44,106 bases of DNA, taken from the NCBI GenBank assembly GCA_947593735.1, contig CANQDT010000019.1, forward strand, positions 1 to 44,106, read 5' to 3'. This document shows, in pieces, positions 1 to 8,194 of this stretch. Both the position numbers and the translations under genes were made by a program. Positions within the stretch are counted from its first letter, which is position 1. Every line of letters begins with the position of its first letter. The notes beneath the pieces were generated by a model. That model was not told the DNA's origin. It saw nothing but the letters and a program-made list of their open reading frames with translations, and did no database searches. This DNA comes from an uncultured Lachnospiraceae bacterium. GTDB taxonomy: Bacteria > Bacillota > Clostridia > Lachnospirales > Lachnospiraceae.

Positions 1-324
1 GAGGGCGAGGAAGGCGTAAGGGTACGCCGCGTCCGTCCCGAAGGAGAAGACGGAGAACGTCCGCGCCGGAGGATACGCCCCGAGGGCGAGGAAGGCGTAA
101 GGGTACGCCGCGTCCGTCCCGAAGGAGAAGACGGAGAACGTCCGCGCCGGAGGATACGTCCCGAGGGCGAAGAAGGTGTAAGAGTACGCCGCGTCCGCCC
201 GGAAGGGGAAGAAGGAGAACGTCCGCGGCGGAGGATACGTCCGGAGGGAGAAGATGGCGCAAGGGTGCGCTGTGTCCGTCCCGAAGGAGAAGAAGGAGAA
301 CGTCCGCGCCGGAGAGTCCGCCCG
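1..324 (+). repeat. 81-bp in-frame tandem repeat in infB
   Basis: Four consecutive 81-bp units start at 1, 82, 163 and 244, and a partial fifth starts at 325. Units 1 and 2 differ at one base out of 81, near their ends. Units 3 and 4 are more diverged. Each unit encodes 27 residues made of two similar 13-14-residue halves, each built around RPEGE flanked by Arg pairs. The array enters from the left edge of the window, so the true copy number is unknown. Near-identity of units 1 and 2 suggests recent expansion; codon-level drift in units 3 and 4 suggests these are older copies. Confidence 0.95.
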
Positions 325-2436
325 GAGGGCGAGGAAGCGAAAAACCGCCGGAATATGCCGGAACGGGAATCTTCTGATCGCACGAGAAGTCCGCGGACAG
401 AAGGGGAGACGGCAGAGAAGCCGCGCCGGCAGTTCCGTTCCCGGAATGAACGGACAGACGGGGACCGCCCGCAGCGTCAGAGACAGGATTCGATGTCCGC
501 GGCGGAAGTCCGCAAGCCGGACGGAAAAGAAAACCGGAGAAATGCGGAGAAGAAACGGGAAGACCGGAAGAGAGAAGAACGGCAGCGGGAAAACAGAAAA
601 AACAATAAGAATAAAAGCAGAGGAAAAGCAGAAAATAAAGAAGGATTCCAGAAGCCGGTAAAACAACAGCCAAAGGAACCGGAGATAAAAACGATTTCCA
701 TTCCGGAGACACTGACGATCCGCGATCTTGCGGAAGCAATGAAAATGCAGCCGTCCGTCATTATCCGGAAATTGTTCATGGCGGGAGTAATGGCTACGCC
801 AAACACGGAGATCGATTATGAAAAAGCGGAAGAAATTGCGCTGGAATATGACATTCTTGTCGAAAAAGAGATCGTGGAAGATCCGTTGGAAGCGATTTTA
901 AGCGATCCGGAAGAAGATCCCTCGGTACTGGAAGAACGTCCCCCGGTCGTCTGTGTAATGGGCCATGTCGATCACGGGAAAACATCACTGCTTGACGCGA
1001 TCCGTGCGACCAATGTCACGTCCGGCGAGGCGGGCGGCATTACGCAGCACATCGGCGCTTCTGTTGTAAAAGCGAACGGGAAAACGATCACATTTCTGGA
1101 TACGCCAGGGCATGAAGCGTTTACTTCCATGCGGATGCGCGGCGCGCAGTCGACCGATATCGCGATTTTGGTCGTCGCCGCGGACGACGGCGTTATGCCG
1201 CAGACCATTGAGGCGATCAATCACGCCAAAGCCGCCGGGACGGAAATCATCGTCGCGATCAATAAGATCGACAAAGAGAGCGCGAATGTCGAGCGGGTGA
1301 AGCAGGAATTGATGGAATATGACCTGATCGCCGAGGACTGGGGCGGCAGCACGGTCTTCTGTCCGGTATCCGCCCATACGAAAGAGGGGATCAGCGATCT
1401 GCTCGATATGATCCTGCTGACAGCGGAAGTGTTGGAATTAAAGGCGAACCCGAACCGCAAGGCAAGAGGCGTCGTCATTGAAGCCGAGCTGGACAAAGGA
1501 AAAGGAGCCGTTGCGACGATCCTCGTGCAGAAAGGAACGCTGCACGTCGGCGATTCGATCGCCGTTGGAAACGCATATGGAAAGATCCGCGCGATGGTTG
1601 ACGACAAAGGGCAGCGGATCAAGGAGGCAGGGCCATCCAAACCGGTCGAGGTGCTCGGGCTGAACGATGTGCCTGCCGCGGGCGAGATCTTTATCCAGAC
1701 AGAAAATGAAAAAGAGGCGAGATCCATTTCCGATCTCTTTATCGCGAGGAGCCGGGAGCGGATGCTTGCGGATACGAAGACAAGGCTTTCGCTGGATGAT
1801 CTGTTTGACCAGATCCAGGCGGGCAATGTCAAGGAACTGAACCTTGTCATCAAGGCGGATGTCCAGGGATCGGTCGAGGCGGTAAAACAGAGCCTGCTGA
1901 AGCTCTCCAACGACGAAGTTGTCGTCAAGATTGTCCATGGAGGCGTCGGCGCGATCAATGAATCCGACGTATCGCTCGCCATGGCGTCAAATGCGATCAT
2001 TATCGGATTTAATGTCCGCCCGGATGGAATGGCGAGGCAGATTGCCGAGCGGGAGAAAGTTGACCTCCGCCTGTATCGGGTGATCTATAACGCGATCGAA
2101 GATATTGAGCGGGCGATGAAAGGAATGTTGGATCCGATTTACGAGGAACAGATCGTCGGTCACGGAGAGGTGCGGCAGATCTACAAAGCGTCCGGCGTTG
2201 GGACGATCGCGGGCTCTTATGTCCTGGACGGCGCGATCCAGCGCACGGCGTCTGTCCGGATCATCCGGGACGGCGAAACGCTCTTTGACGGCGCGCTTGC
2301 CTCCCTGAAGCGGTTCAAGGACGATGTGAAGGAAGTCAAGGCGGGATTTGAATGCGGAATTGTATTGGACGGATTCCATGATATTCAGGAAGGAGATCAG
2401 ATTGAAGCCTATATCATGGTTGAAGTGCCAAGATAG
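1..2436 (+). CDS. infB: Translation initiation factor IF-2 (5' end outside window)
   Basis: The frame is open from base 1, so the start codon lies upstream and 811 residues are visible. IF-2 is the GTPase that brings initiator fMet-tRNA to the ribosome. The first third is a charged Arg/Glu/Gly/Pro-rich tail, including an exact tandem repeat, followed by a Lys/Arg/Glu-rich stretch to about base 690. An IF2_N-type helical domain follows ([14 protein letters not shown]). The G domain shows GHVDHGKT (961-984), [17 protein letters not shown] (from 1099) and NKID (1261-1272). Domains II to IV complete the family plan to the stop. An internal GTG at 265 is only an in-frame codon inside the repeats, not the start. 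rbfA follows 15 bp downstream, as in the usual nusA-infB-rbfA-truB cluster. Confidence 0.97.
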   Translation, partial: EGEEGVRVRRVRPEGEDGERPRRRIRPEGEEGVRVRRVRPEGEDGERPRRRIRPEGEEGVRVRRVRPEGEEGERPRRRIRPEGEDGARVRCVRPEGEEGERPRRRVRPEGEEAKNRRNMPERESSDRTRSPRTEGETAEKPRRQFRSRNERTDGDRPQRQRQDSMSAAEVRKPDGKENRRNAEKKREDRKREERQRENRKNNKNKSRGKAENKEGFQKPVKQQPKEPEIKTISIPETLTIRDLAEAMKMQPSVIIRKLFMAGVMATPNTEIDYEKAEEIALEYDILVEKEIVEDPLEAILSDPEEDPSVLEERPPVVCVMGHVDHGKTSLLDAIRATNVTSGEAGGITQHIGASVVKANGKTITFLDTPGHEAFTSMRMRGAQSTDIAILVVAADDGVMPQTIEAINHAKAAGTEIIVAINKIDKESANVERVKQELMEYDLIAEDWGGSTVFCPVSAHTKEGISDLLDMILLTAEVLELKANPNRKARGVVIEAELDKGKGAVATILVQKGTLHVGDSIAVGNAYGKIRAMVDDKGQRIKEAGPSKPVEVLGLNDVPAAGEIFIQTENEKEARSISDLFIARSRERMLADTKTRLSLDDLFDQIQAGNVKELNLVIKADVQGSVEAVKQSLLKLSNDEVVVKIVHGGVGAINESDVSLAMASNAIIIGFNVRPDGMARQIAEREKVDLRLYRVIYNAIEDIERAMKGMLDPIYEEQIVGHGEVRQIYKASGVGTIAGSYVLDGAIQRTASVRIIRDGETLFDGALASLKRFKDDVKEVKAGFECGIVLDGFHDIQEGDQIEAYIMVEVPR

Positions 2437-2451
2437 AAAGCAGGTGCATCC

Positions 2452-2817
2452 ATGAGGAAAAACAGTGTGAAAAATACAAGGATCAACGGAGAGGTGCAGA
2501 AGGAACTCAGCCGGATCATCAGCCGGGAGATCAAAGACCCGCGCATCCATCCGATGACGTCCGTTGTCGCGGCGGAAGTAACGCCGGATCTAAAATTCTG
2601 CAAGGCATATATCAGCGTATTGGGAAATGAGGAAGACCGTCTCCATACGCAGGAGGGGTTAAACAGCGCGGCAGGCTATATCCGTCGGGAACTGGCGCGC
2701 AGCGTCAATCTGAGGAACACGCCGGAACTCATTTTTATCATGGATCAATCCATTGAATACGGCGTTGCGATGGCGAAAAAGATTGATGCGGTCACCAATC
2801 ACGCAGGACAGGAGTGA
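2452..2817 (+). CDS. rbfA: Ribosome-binding factor A
   Basis: This 121-residue protein matches RbfA in length and pattern, with an N-terminal helix (INGEVQKELSRIISREIKDPR) and a KH-like core (VTPDLKFCKAYISVLG, TPELIFIMDQSIEYG). RbfA is a cold-shock-related assembly factor that binds the 30S subunit during late 16S rRNA maturation. It follows infB by 15 bp, and nrnA starts 9 bp after its stop, so the genes are almost certainly co-transcribed. The position between infB and a DHH phosphoesterase is the classical Firmicutes order. Confidence 0.96.
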   Translation: MRKNSVKNTRINGEVQKELSRIISREIKDPRIHPMTSVVAAEVTPDLKFCKAYISVLGNEEDRLHTQEGLNSAAGYIRRELARSVNLRNTPELIFIMDQSIEYGVAMAKKIDAVTNHAGQE

Positions 2818-2826
2818 TCGTTTCGC

Positions 2827-3789
2827 ATGAACAAATTATTGGAAGCAATCAGAGATTCCGAGCGGATCGCGATCGCCGGGCATATCCGTCCGGACGGCGA
2901 CTGCGTTGGCTCCGCGCTCGGGTTACGGCAGTATATCGCAGAAAATTATCCGGGGAAAGAAATCACGGTCTTTCTGGAAGAAGTGAATCCGAAATTCCGT
3001 TTTCTTTCCGGGATTTCCGAGATCCATTCGGAGCCGGACGGAGAAAACTACGACCTTATGATCGCTGTCGACTGCAGCGATCCGGAGCGGCTTGGGAAAT
3101 TTGAGCCGATATTCCGGAGCAGCGGGACAAAAGCGGTGATCGATCATCATATTTCCAATCATGGATTTGGAGATATCCGGATAATTGAACCGGACCGCAG
3201 TTCCGCCAGCGAGATTGTCTGTACCCTGCTCGACCCGGAGAAAATTTCCCGGGAAGCGGCGGAAGCGCTCTATATGGGGATCGTGCACGATACGGGCGTA
3301 TTCAAATATTCCAATGTGACCGGGCGGACGATGGAGATAGCCGGGAAACTGATGGAATATGGCGTCGACCATTCACGGATCATCGACGAGACGTTTTACG
3401 CGAGAACCTATATTCAGAGCCAGGTCCTCGGACGCGCGATCCTGGAAAGCATTCAACTGATGGACGGCGCGTGTATTTTCTCGTACATAAAAAATAAGTA
3501 TTTTGATTTTTACGGCGCCGTTTATCAGGATCTGGACGGGATCGTCGAGCAACTTCGGATCACAAAGGGAGTGGAAGTCGCGATCCTGATCGTTGAAATT
3601 GAGCCGGGCGTCAACAAAGTCAGCCTGCGTTCCAATACCCGCGTCGATGTCGCCTCGATCGCTGAAAAGTTCGGGGGAGGCGGTCATATCCGCGCCGCCG
3701 GATGCACCATCGACGGGACGGTATATGACGTGATTAACAATCTGACCTTGTATATTGAAGCACAGCTGGAGGGAACAAAGATTGTATAA
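2827..3789 (+). CDS. nrnA: DHH-family oligoribonuclease / pAp phosphatase (NrnA-like)
   Basis: This 320-residue DHH/DHHA1 phosphoesterase shows HIRPDGDCVGSA near the N-terminus, MIAVDCSD, the signature DHHISN in the middle, and the DHHA1 substrate motif GGGGHIRAAG near the C-terminus. NrnA enzymes degrade nanoRNAs and dephosphorylate 3'-phosphoadenosine 5'-phosphate; some relatives act on cyclic dinucleotide products. The gene lies between rbfA and truB, where Firmicutes usually keep it. Its last 8 bases overlap the proposed truB start. The family assignment is firm; the exact substrate preference is inferred from the family. Confidence 0.92.
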   Translation: MNKLLEAIRDSERIAIAGHIRPDGDCVGSALGLRQYIAENYPGKEITVFLEEVNPKFRFLSGISEIHSEPDGENYDLMIAVDCSDPERLGKFEPIFRSSGTKAVIDHHISNHGFGDIRIIEPDRSSASEIVCTLLDPEKISREAAEALYMGIVHDTGVFKYSNVTGRTMEIAGKLMEYGVDHSRIIDETFYARTYIQSQVLGRAILESIQLMDGACIFSYIKNKYFDFYGAVYQDLDGIVEQLRITKGVEVAILIVEIEPGVNKVSLRSNTRVDVASIAEKFGGGGHIRAAGCTIDGTVYDVINNLTLYIEAQLEGTKIV

Positions 3790-4705
3790 CGGGATCATAA
3801 ACGTCCGGAAGGAAGCAGGATTTACTTCCCATGATGTCGTGGCGAAGCTGCGCGGGATCCTGGGACAGAAAAAAATCGGACATACGGGGACGCTGGATCC
3901 TGACGCGATCGGGGTGCTGCCGGTATGCCTCGGCAAAGCGACAAAGCTGTGTGATCTGCTGACGGATCAAAAAAAAGAATATGAGTGCCGGATGGTGCTT
4001 GGTGTCACGACGGATACGGAAGACCGCTCCGGGAAGATCCTGTCGGTGCGCGACGTGCGCTGCACCGGGGAGGACGTCTTTCGCGCGGCGGAAGGATTCC
4101 GGGGACCGTATCTTCAGGTCCCTCCCATGTATTCGGCGCGGAAAGTCAACGGAAAAAAGCTCTATGAACTCGCGCGGGAGGGAAAAGAAGCGGAGCGGAA
4201 ACCGAAAGAGGTATTTCTTGATTCGATCCAGATCCTCTCGATGGAACTCCCGTATGTGACGATGTGCGTCCGCTGCGGCAAAGGGACCTATATCCGGAGC
4301 CTGTGCCGCGATATCGGAGACGTGCTTGGGTGTGGGGCGTGCATGGACAGTCTGGTGAGAACAAAGGTCGGGCAGTTTACGATCAAGGCGGCGCGTCCGC
4401 TCCGGGAGATCGAAGAGCTTGTCCGCGCCGGCACCCTCCGCGACGCGCTTGTCCCGATCGACGCGATGTTTCCCGACTACCGTTCCGTTACCGTGAAGGA
4501 ATCTTTTTCAATCCCGCTTCACAACGGGAACCCGGTTCCGGACAGCGCGCTGGAGGGACAGGAGGAATGGAAAGACGGGGAATCTGTTCGGATCTATGAC
4601 AGCCGCGGGATGTTCGTCGGTATTTTTCGGCGGGCGGAAGCGGAAAAGAAATTTGATCCGGTGAAATTATTTTTTGTACAACAGGACGAAAAGAGAGTAG
4701 GATAA
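3782..4705 (+). CDS. truB: tRNA pseudouridine(55) synthase
   Basis: TruB makes pseudouridine 55 in the T-loop of tRNAs. The motif HTGTLDPDAIGVLP contains the catalytic Asp (D39 from this start), and CGKGTYIRSL is the second family motif. I place the start at a TTG (3782) because GGAGGG at 3768-3773 sits 8 bases upstream and the product then begins MYNGIINVRKEAGF, as family members do. The longer frame from TTG 3755 lacks such a site. The start overlaps the nrnA stop, implying translational coupling. Length is 307 residues, normal for TruB. ribF follows after 2 bp. Confidence 0.94.
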   Translation: MYNGIINVRKEAGFTSHDVVAKLRGILGQKKIGHTGTLDPDAIGVLPVCLGKATKLCDLLTDQKKEYECRMVLGVTTDTEDRSGKILSVRDVRCTGEDVFRAAEGFRGPYLQVPPMYSARKVNGKKLYELAREGKEAERKPKEVFLDSIQILSMELPYVTMCVRCGKGTYIRSLCRDIGDVLGCGACMDSLVRTKVGQFTIKAARPLREIEELVRAGTLRDALVPIDAMFPDYRSVTVKESFSIPLHNGNPVPDSALEGQEEWKDGESVRIYDSRGMFVGIFRRAEAEKKFDPVKLFFVQQDEKRVG

Positions 4706-4707
4706 GG

Positions 4708-5640
4708 ATGCGGATACTGGAAGGGACAAAAGAGATCCGGCTTGACGGCTGCTGCGTCGCCATCGGGAAATTTGAGGGGATGCACCGGGGACATCAGGCG
4801 CTGCTCCAATGTATGGAAAAACAGAATAACCTGCAGCGGGTCATCTTTACGTTTGACCGGAATCCGGGAAGCGTGCTCCACGGTCAGACCCGTTTTTTGT
4901 TCACGCGGGAAGAGCGGATAATGCTGGCACGGAGGTGGGCGGACGTATGGATCGAATATCCGTTTGACGCCGGGACAAGGCAAATGGAGCCGCGCCGGTT
5001 CGTGGAACAGATCCTGGCGGAGAAGCTGCATGCCCGCGTGGTTGTTGTCGGCGCGGATTTTCACTTCGGATATGGCAGGAGGGGAACGCCGGAAACGCTG
5101 CGCGCGTTTGAATCGGAATTTGGCTACAAAACCGTCGTCGTCCCGCAGGAACAGTATGACGGCAAACCGGTCAGCAGTACCGAAATCCGCCGGATGCTGG
5201 CGCGGGGACGGATCCCGGAAGCGAACGGGATGCTTGGGTTCCCTTTCTTTCTGGAAGGGACCGTTGTGCACGGCAATCAACTCGGCAGGACGATCGGATT
5301 CCCGACGGCGAACCTTCTGCCGCCGGAAGAAAAATTTCTCCCGCCGAACGGTGTTTATTTCAGCCGGACATTGCTTGACGGCGGATCGTTTTATGGAATC
5401 ACGAACATCGGCAGAAAGCCGACGATCAAGGCAGATAACCCGCTCAGCGCGGAGACGTTTCTGTTCGATTTTGACCGCGATATTTATGGAAGCCGGATCC
5501 GGGTCGAGCTGCTTGAACACATCCGTCCGGAAGAAGATTACGGCTCGCTGGAGGGATTGCAGCGGCAGCTTCGCGAAGACAGAAGCACGGGCGCGGCGCT
5601 GATGGACAAAATAAAGCTGGACAAAAGAAACAAAATATGA
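4708..5640 (+). CDS. ribF: Bifunctional riboflavin kinase / FAD synthetase
   Basis: RibF converts riboflavin to FMN and FMN to FAD. The N-terminal nucleotidyltransferase half carries GKFEGMHRGHQ, a variant of the usual G-x-F-D-G-x-H-x-G-H in which Glu replaces Asp, and VSSTEIRR. The C-terminal kinase half carries GRTIGFPTANL (the PTAN motif) and NIGRKPTI. At 310 residues it is full length. It begins 2 bp after truB, continuing the translation cluster. A promoter for rpsO overlaps its 3' end. Confidence 0.96.
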   Translation: MRILEGTKEIRLDGCCVAIGKFEGMHRGHQALLQCMEKQNNLQRVIFTFDRNPGSVLHGQTRFLFTREERIMLARRWADVWIEYPFDAGTRQMEPRRFVEQILAEKLHARVVVVGADFHFGYGRRGTPETLRAFESEFGYKTVVVPQEQYDGKPVSSTEIRRMLARGRIPEANGMLGFPFFLEGTVVHGNQLGRTIGFPTANLLPPEEKFLPPNGVYFSRTLLDGGSFYGITNIGRKPTIKADNPLSAETFLFDFDRDIYGSRIRVELLEHIRPEEDYGSLEGLQRQLREDRSTGAALMDKIKLDKRNKI

Positions 5641-5646
5641 TATTCT
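5618..5646 (+). promoter_or_regulatory. Putative housekeeping promoter for rpsO
   Basis: A TGGACA hexamer at 5618-5623 is separated by 17 bp from TATTCT at 5641-5646, which is preceded by an extended -10 TGA. It overlaps the end of ribF and would start a transcript near 5653, giving rpsO its own leader of about 80 nt. Spacing is ideal; both boxes are imperfect. Confidence 0.55.
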
Positions 5647-5652
5647 ACACAA

Positions 5653-5734
5653 GTATGCAGCCCTTACTCAGATTTCGGAATCTCCGACCTTTTCTTAGTA
5701 AGCGGCGAAGATCAGTTAAACAGGAGGAAAAACA
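5653..5734 (+). promoter_or_regulatory. rpsO 5' leader, possible S15 autoregulatory RNA
   Basis: The leader can form an outer 6-bp stem (CTTACT 5663-5668 with AGTAAG 5697-5702). It encloses a 5-bp hairpin with TCGG at its tip (AGATT / AATCT within 5670-5683). The start-proximal AGGAGG lies just downstream. Ribosomal protein S15 represses its own mRNA through leader structures in several bacterial groups, and those structures differ between lineages. I infer a similar role here; the fold has not been computed. Confidence 0.4.
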
Positions 5735-6001
5735 ATGATCACAACAGAGATGAAAAAACAGATTATCGAAGAGTATGGACGTGTGCCGAACGACACCGGA
5801 TCCCCGGAGGTTCAGATCGCGCTGCTTACCGCGCGCATCAATGATCTGCAGGAGCATTTTAAAAATCACCCGAAGGATCATCATTCCAACCGCGGCCTGC
5901 TCAAAATGGTAGGTCAGAGGCGCGGGCTTCTGGCTTATTTGAAGGGCAAGGATATCGACCGGTATCGTGCGCTGATCGAAAAATTAGGATTGAGGAAGTA
6001 G
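5735..6001 (+). CDS. rpsO: 30S ribosomal protein S15
   Basis: This 88-residue protein is a full-length S15, with the typical core [25 protein letters not shown] and [10 protein letters not shown]15 binds the central domain of 16S rRNA early in 30S assembly. It has a strong AGGAGG ribosome-binding site, its own likely promoter and leader, and a terminator directly after the stop. pnp lies next downstream, the same rpsO-pnp order as in many bacteria. Confidence 0.98.
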   Translation: MITTEMKKQIIEEYGRVPNDTGSPEVQIALLTARINDLQEHFKNHPKDHHSNRGLLKMVGQRRGLLAYLKGKDIDRYRALIEKLGLRK

Positions 6002-6015
6002 TCTGTTATGATATA

Positions 6016-6046
6016 GGAGTTATCCTACGCAGGATAACTCCTTTTT
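6016..6046 (+). terminator. Intrinsic terminator after rpsO
   Basis: A perfect 11-bp stem (GGAGTTATCCT / AGGATAACTCC) with a 4-base ACGC loop is followed by five Ts. It lies 15 bases after the rpsO stop and only 25 bases before the pnp start. I see no separate promoter in that gap, so pnp probably depends partly on read-through of this site. Confidence 0.9.
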
Positions 6047-6070
6047 CAAGTAGTAAGGAGAAGAAAGAAA

Positions 6071-8158
6071 ATGACAAAGCAATATTCAATGGAATTAGCC
6101 GGCAGAACGCTGCTGGTGGAAGTCGGAAGGGTAGCAGCGCAGGCAAACGGCGCCGTTCTGATGCATTATGGCGATACTGTGATCCTGTCTACCGCTACCG
6201 CTTCGGAAAAGCCGCGGGAGGGGATCGATTTCTTTCCGCTGAGCGTCGAGTATGAAGAAAAATTGTATTCCGTCGGGAAGATCCCGGGCGGATATCTGAA
6301 ACGGGAGGGGAAAGCGTCGGAAAACGCCGTCCTCGCCGCCCGTGTGATCGACCGTCCGATGCGGCCTCTTTTCCCAAAAGATTACCGCAACGACGTCACA
6401 TTGGACAACCTCGTCCTGTCCGTTGATCCGGACTGCAGCCCGGAGCTGACGGCAATGCTTGGTTCCGCGATCGCGACGTCCATCTCGGATATCCCGTTCG
6501 ACGGCCCGATCGCCGCGACGATGATCGGTATGATCGACGGGAAATTGATCGTCAATCCGACGTCCGACCAGAAGCAGGTATCGGACCTCGCGCTGACGGT
6601 CGCTTCGACAAGGGACAAGGTGATCATGATCGAAGCCGGCGCGAAGGAAGTGCCGGAAGATAAGATGATCGAAGCGATCTTCCTGGCGCATGAAGTGAAT
6701 GGAACGATCATTTCATTTATCGATACGATCATCGCGGAGTGCGCAAAACCGAAACACGATTATATCAGCTGCGCGGTGCCGGATGAGCTGGTTCAGCAGA
6801 TGGAAAGCATCGTTCCGCCTTCCGAAATGGAGGAAGCGGTCTTTACAGATGAGAAGCAGACGCGCGAAGCGAATATCCGCGCGATCAAGGAACGGCTCGA
6901 AGAAGCCTTTGCGGATAAGGAAGACTGGCTGGAGCTGATCGACGACGCGGTTTATCAATATCAGAAGCGGACGGTCCGCAAAATGATCCTGGTCGACCAC
7001 AAACGTCCGGACGGGCGTGAGATCACGCAGATCCGTCCATTGAGCGCGGAAGTGGACTGCCTTCCGAGAGTACATGGTTCCGGTCTGTTCAAGCGCGGGC
7101 AGACACAGGTTATGACGATCACAACGCTCGGCGCGCTGTCGGAAGCGCAGCGGCTGGACGGGATCGATCTGCATGAAACAAGCAAACGCTACATTCATCA
7201 TTATAACTTTCCGAGTTATTCCGTCGGCGAGACGAAACCGTCCCGCGGTCCGGGGCGCCGGGAAATCGGACATGGTGCGCTTGCCGAACGCGCGCTGCTT
7301 CCGGTCCTGCCGAGTGAAGATGAATTTCCATATACGATCCGTACGGTATCCGAGATCATGGAGTCCAACGGTTCGACCTCCCAGGGCAGTATCTGTGCGT
7401 CCTCCCTTTCGCTGATGGCGGCGGGCGTTCCGATCAAAAAGGCGGTCGCCGGGATCTCAGTCGGACTGGTTACCGGGGCGACGGACGACGATTACATTAT
7501 CCTGACGGATATCCAGGGTCTGGAGGACTTCTTCGGAGATATGGACTTCAAGGTCGCCGGAACCCATGACGGGATCACAGCGATCCAGATGGATATCAAG
7601 ATCCATGGGCTGACCCGCGAGATCATCGAGAAAGCGATCGCCCGGACAAAAGAAGCAAGAACCTACATTCTGGATGAAGTAATGGCGCCTGTCATTTCGG
7701 AGCCTCGTCCGGAAGTGAGCAAATATGCGCCGAAGATCATCCAGACACAGATCGATCCGGAACAGATCGGCGAAGTGGTCGGACAGAAAGGCAAGACGAT
7801 CAACGGTATCATTGAGGAGACCGGCGTGAAGATCGATATTGAGGAGACCGGACGGGTTTCTGTCTGCGGACAGGATATGGAGATGCTGCAAAAAGCCGTG
7901 CGGATCATCCGCTCCATTGTCGATCCGATCGAGGTCGGCAGGATCTACGAAGGAAAGGTTGTCCGGATCCTGAATTTTGGCGCGTTTGTCGAGCTGGCTC
8001 CGGGCAAGGACGGAATGGTCCACATTTCCAAGCTGGCAAAAAAACGGGTGGCGAAAGTGGAAGACGTCGTACAGATCGGCGACGTCGTCAAGGTAAAGGT
8101 GACAGAGATCGACCGTATGGGACGCGTCAATCTGTCGATGAAGGATGTTGAGGAATAA
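6071..8158 (+). CDS. pnp: Polyribonucleotide nucleotidyltransferase (PNPase)
   Basis: PNPase degrades RNA 3' to 5' using phosphate and can add tails in reverse. This 695-residue protein has two RNase PH domains: the first begins with MELAGRTLLVEVG, and the second carries GSGLFKRGQTQVMTITTLG with NGSTSQGSICASSLSLMAAG. These are followed by a KH domain (IGEVVGQKGKTINGI) and a C-terminal S1 domain (GKVVRILNFGAFVELAPGKD). A good ribosome-binding site (AAGGAG, 6055-6060) precedes the ATG. Length and domain order are standard for Firmicutes. Confidence 0.98.
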   Translation: MTKQYSMELAGRTLLVEVGRVAAQANGAVLMHYGDTVILSTATASEKPREGIDFFPLSVEYEEKLYSVGKIPGGYLKREGKASENAVLAARVIDRPMRPLFPKDYRNDVTLDNLVLSVDPDCSPELTAMLGSAIATSISDIPFDGPIAATMIGMIDGKLIVNPTSDQKQVSDLALTVASTRDKVIMIEAGAKEVPEDKMIEAIFLAHEVNGTIISFIDTIIAECAKPKHDYISCAVPDELVQQMESIVPPSEMEEAVFTDEKQTREANIRAIKERLEEAFADKEDWLELIDDAVYQYQKRTVRKMILVDHKRPDGREITQIRPLSAEVDCLPRVHGSGLFKRGQTQVMTITTLGALSEAQRLDGIDLHETSKRYIHHYNFPSYSVGETKPSRGPGRREIGHGALAERALLPVLPSEDEFPYTIRTVSEIMESNGSTSQGSICASSLSLMAAGVPIKKAVAGISVGLVTGATDDDYIILTDIQGLEDFFGDMDFKVAGTHDGITAIQMDIKIHGLTREIIEKAIARTKEARTYILDEVMAPVISEPRPEVSKYAPKIIQTQIDPEQIGEVVGQKGKTINGIIEETGVKIDIEETGRVSVCGQDMEMLQKAVRIIRSIVDPIEVGRIYEGKVVRILNFGAFVELAPGKDGMVHISKLAKKRVAKVEDVVQIGDVVKVKVTEIDRMGRVNLSMKDVEE

Positions 8159-8194
8159 TTGATTCAGAGATAAACTGAGGAGTCAGGTGCAGCG

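Noticed and set aside
1-324. Tandem array as a possible CRISPR
   Set aside because: Units are contiguous with no spacers and keep the infB reading frame.
254-661. Open frame of 135 codons on the + strand inside infB
   Set aside because: It lies in the repeat and Lys/Arg-rich part of infB in another frame; its composition follows from the GC-rich repeat, and infB continues through it.
4594-5652. Long minus-strand frame opposite ribF
   Set aside because: Mirror of a well-supported gene, with no ribosome-binding site or recognisable motif.
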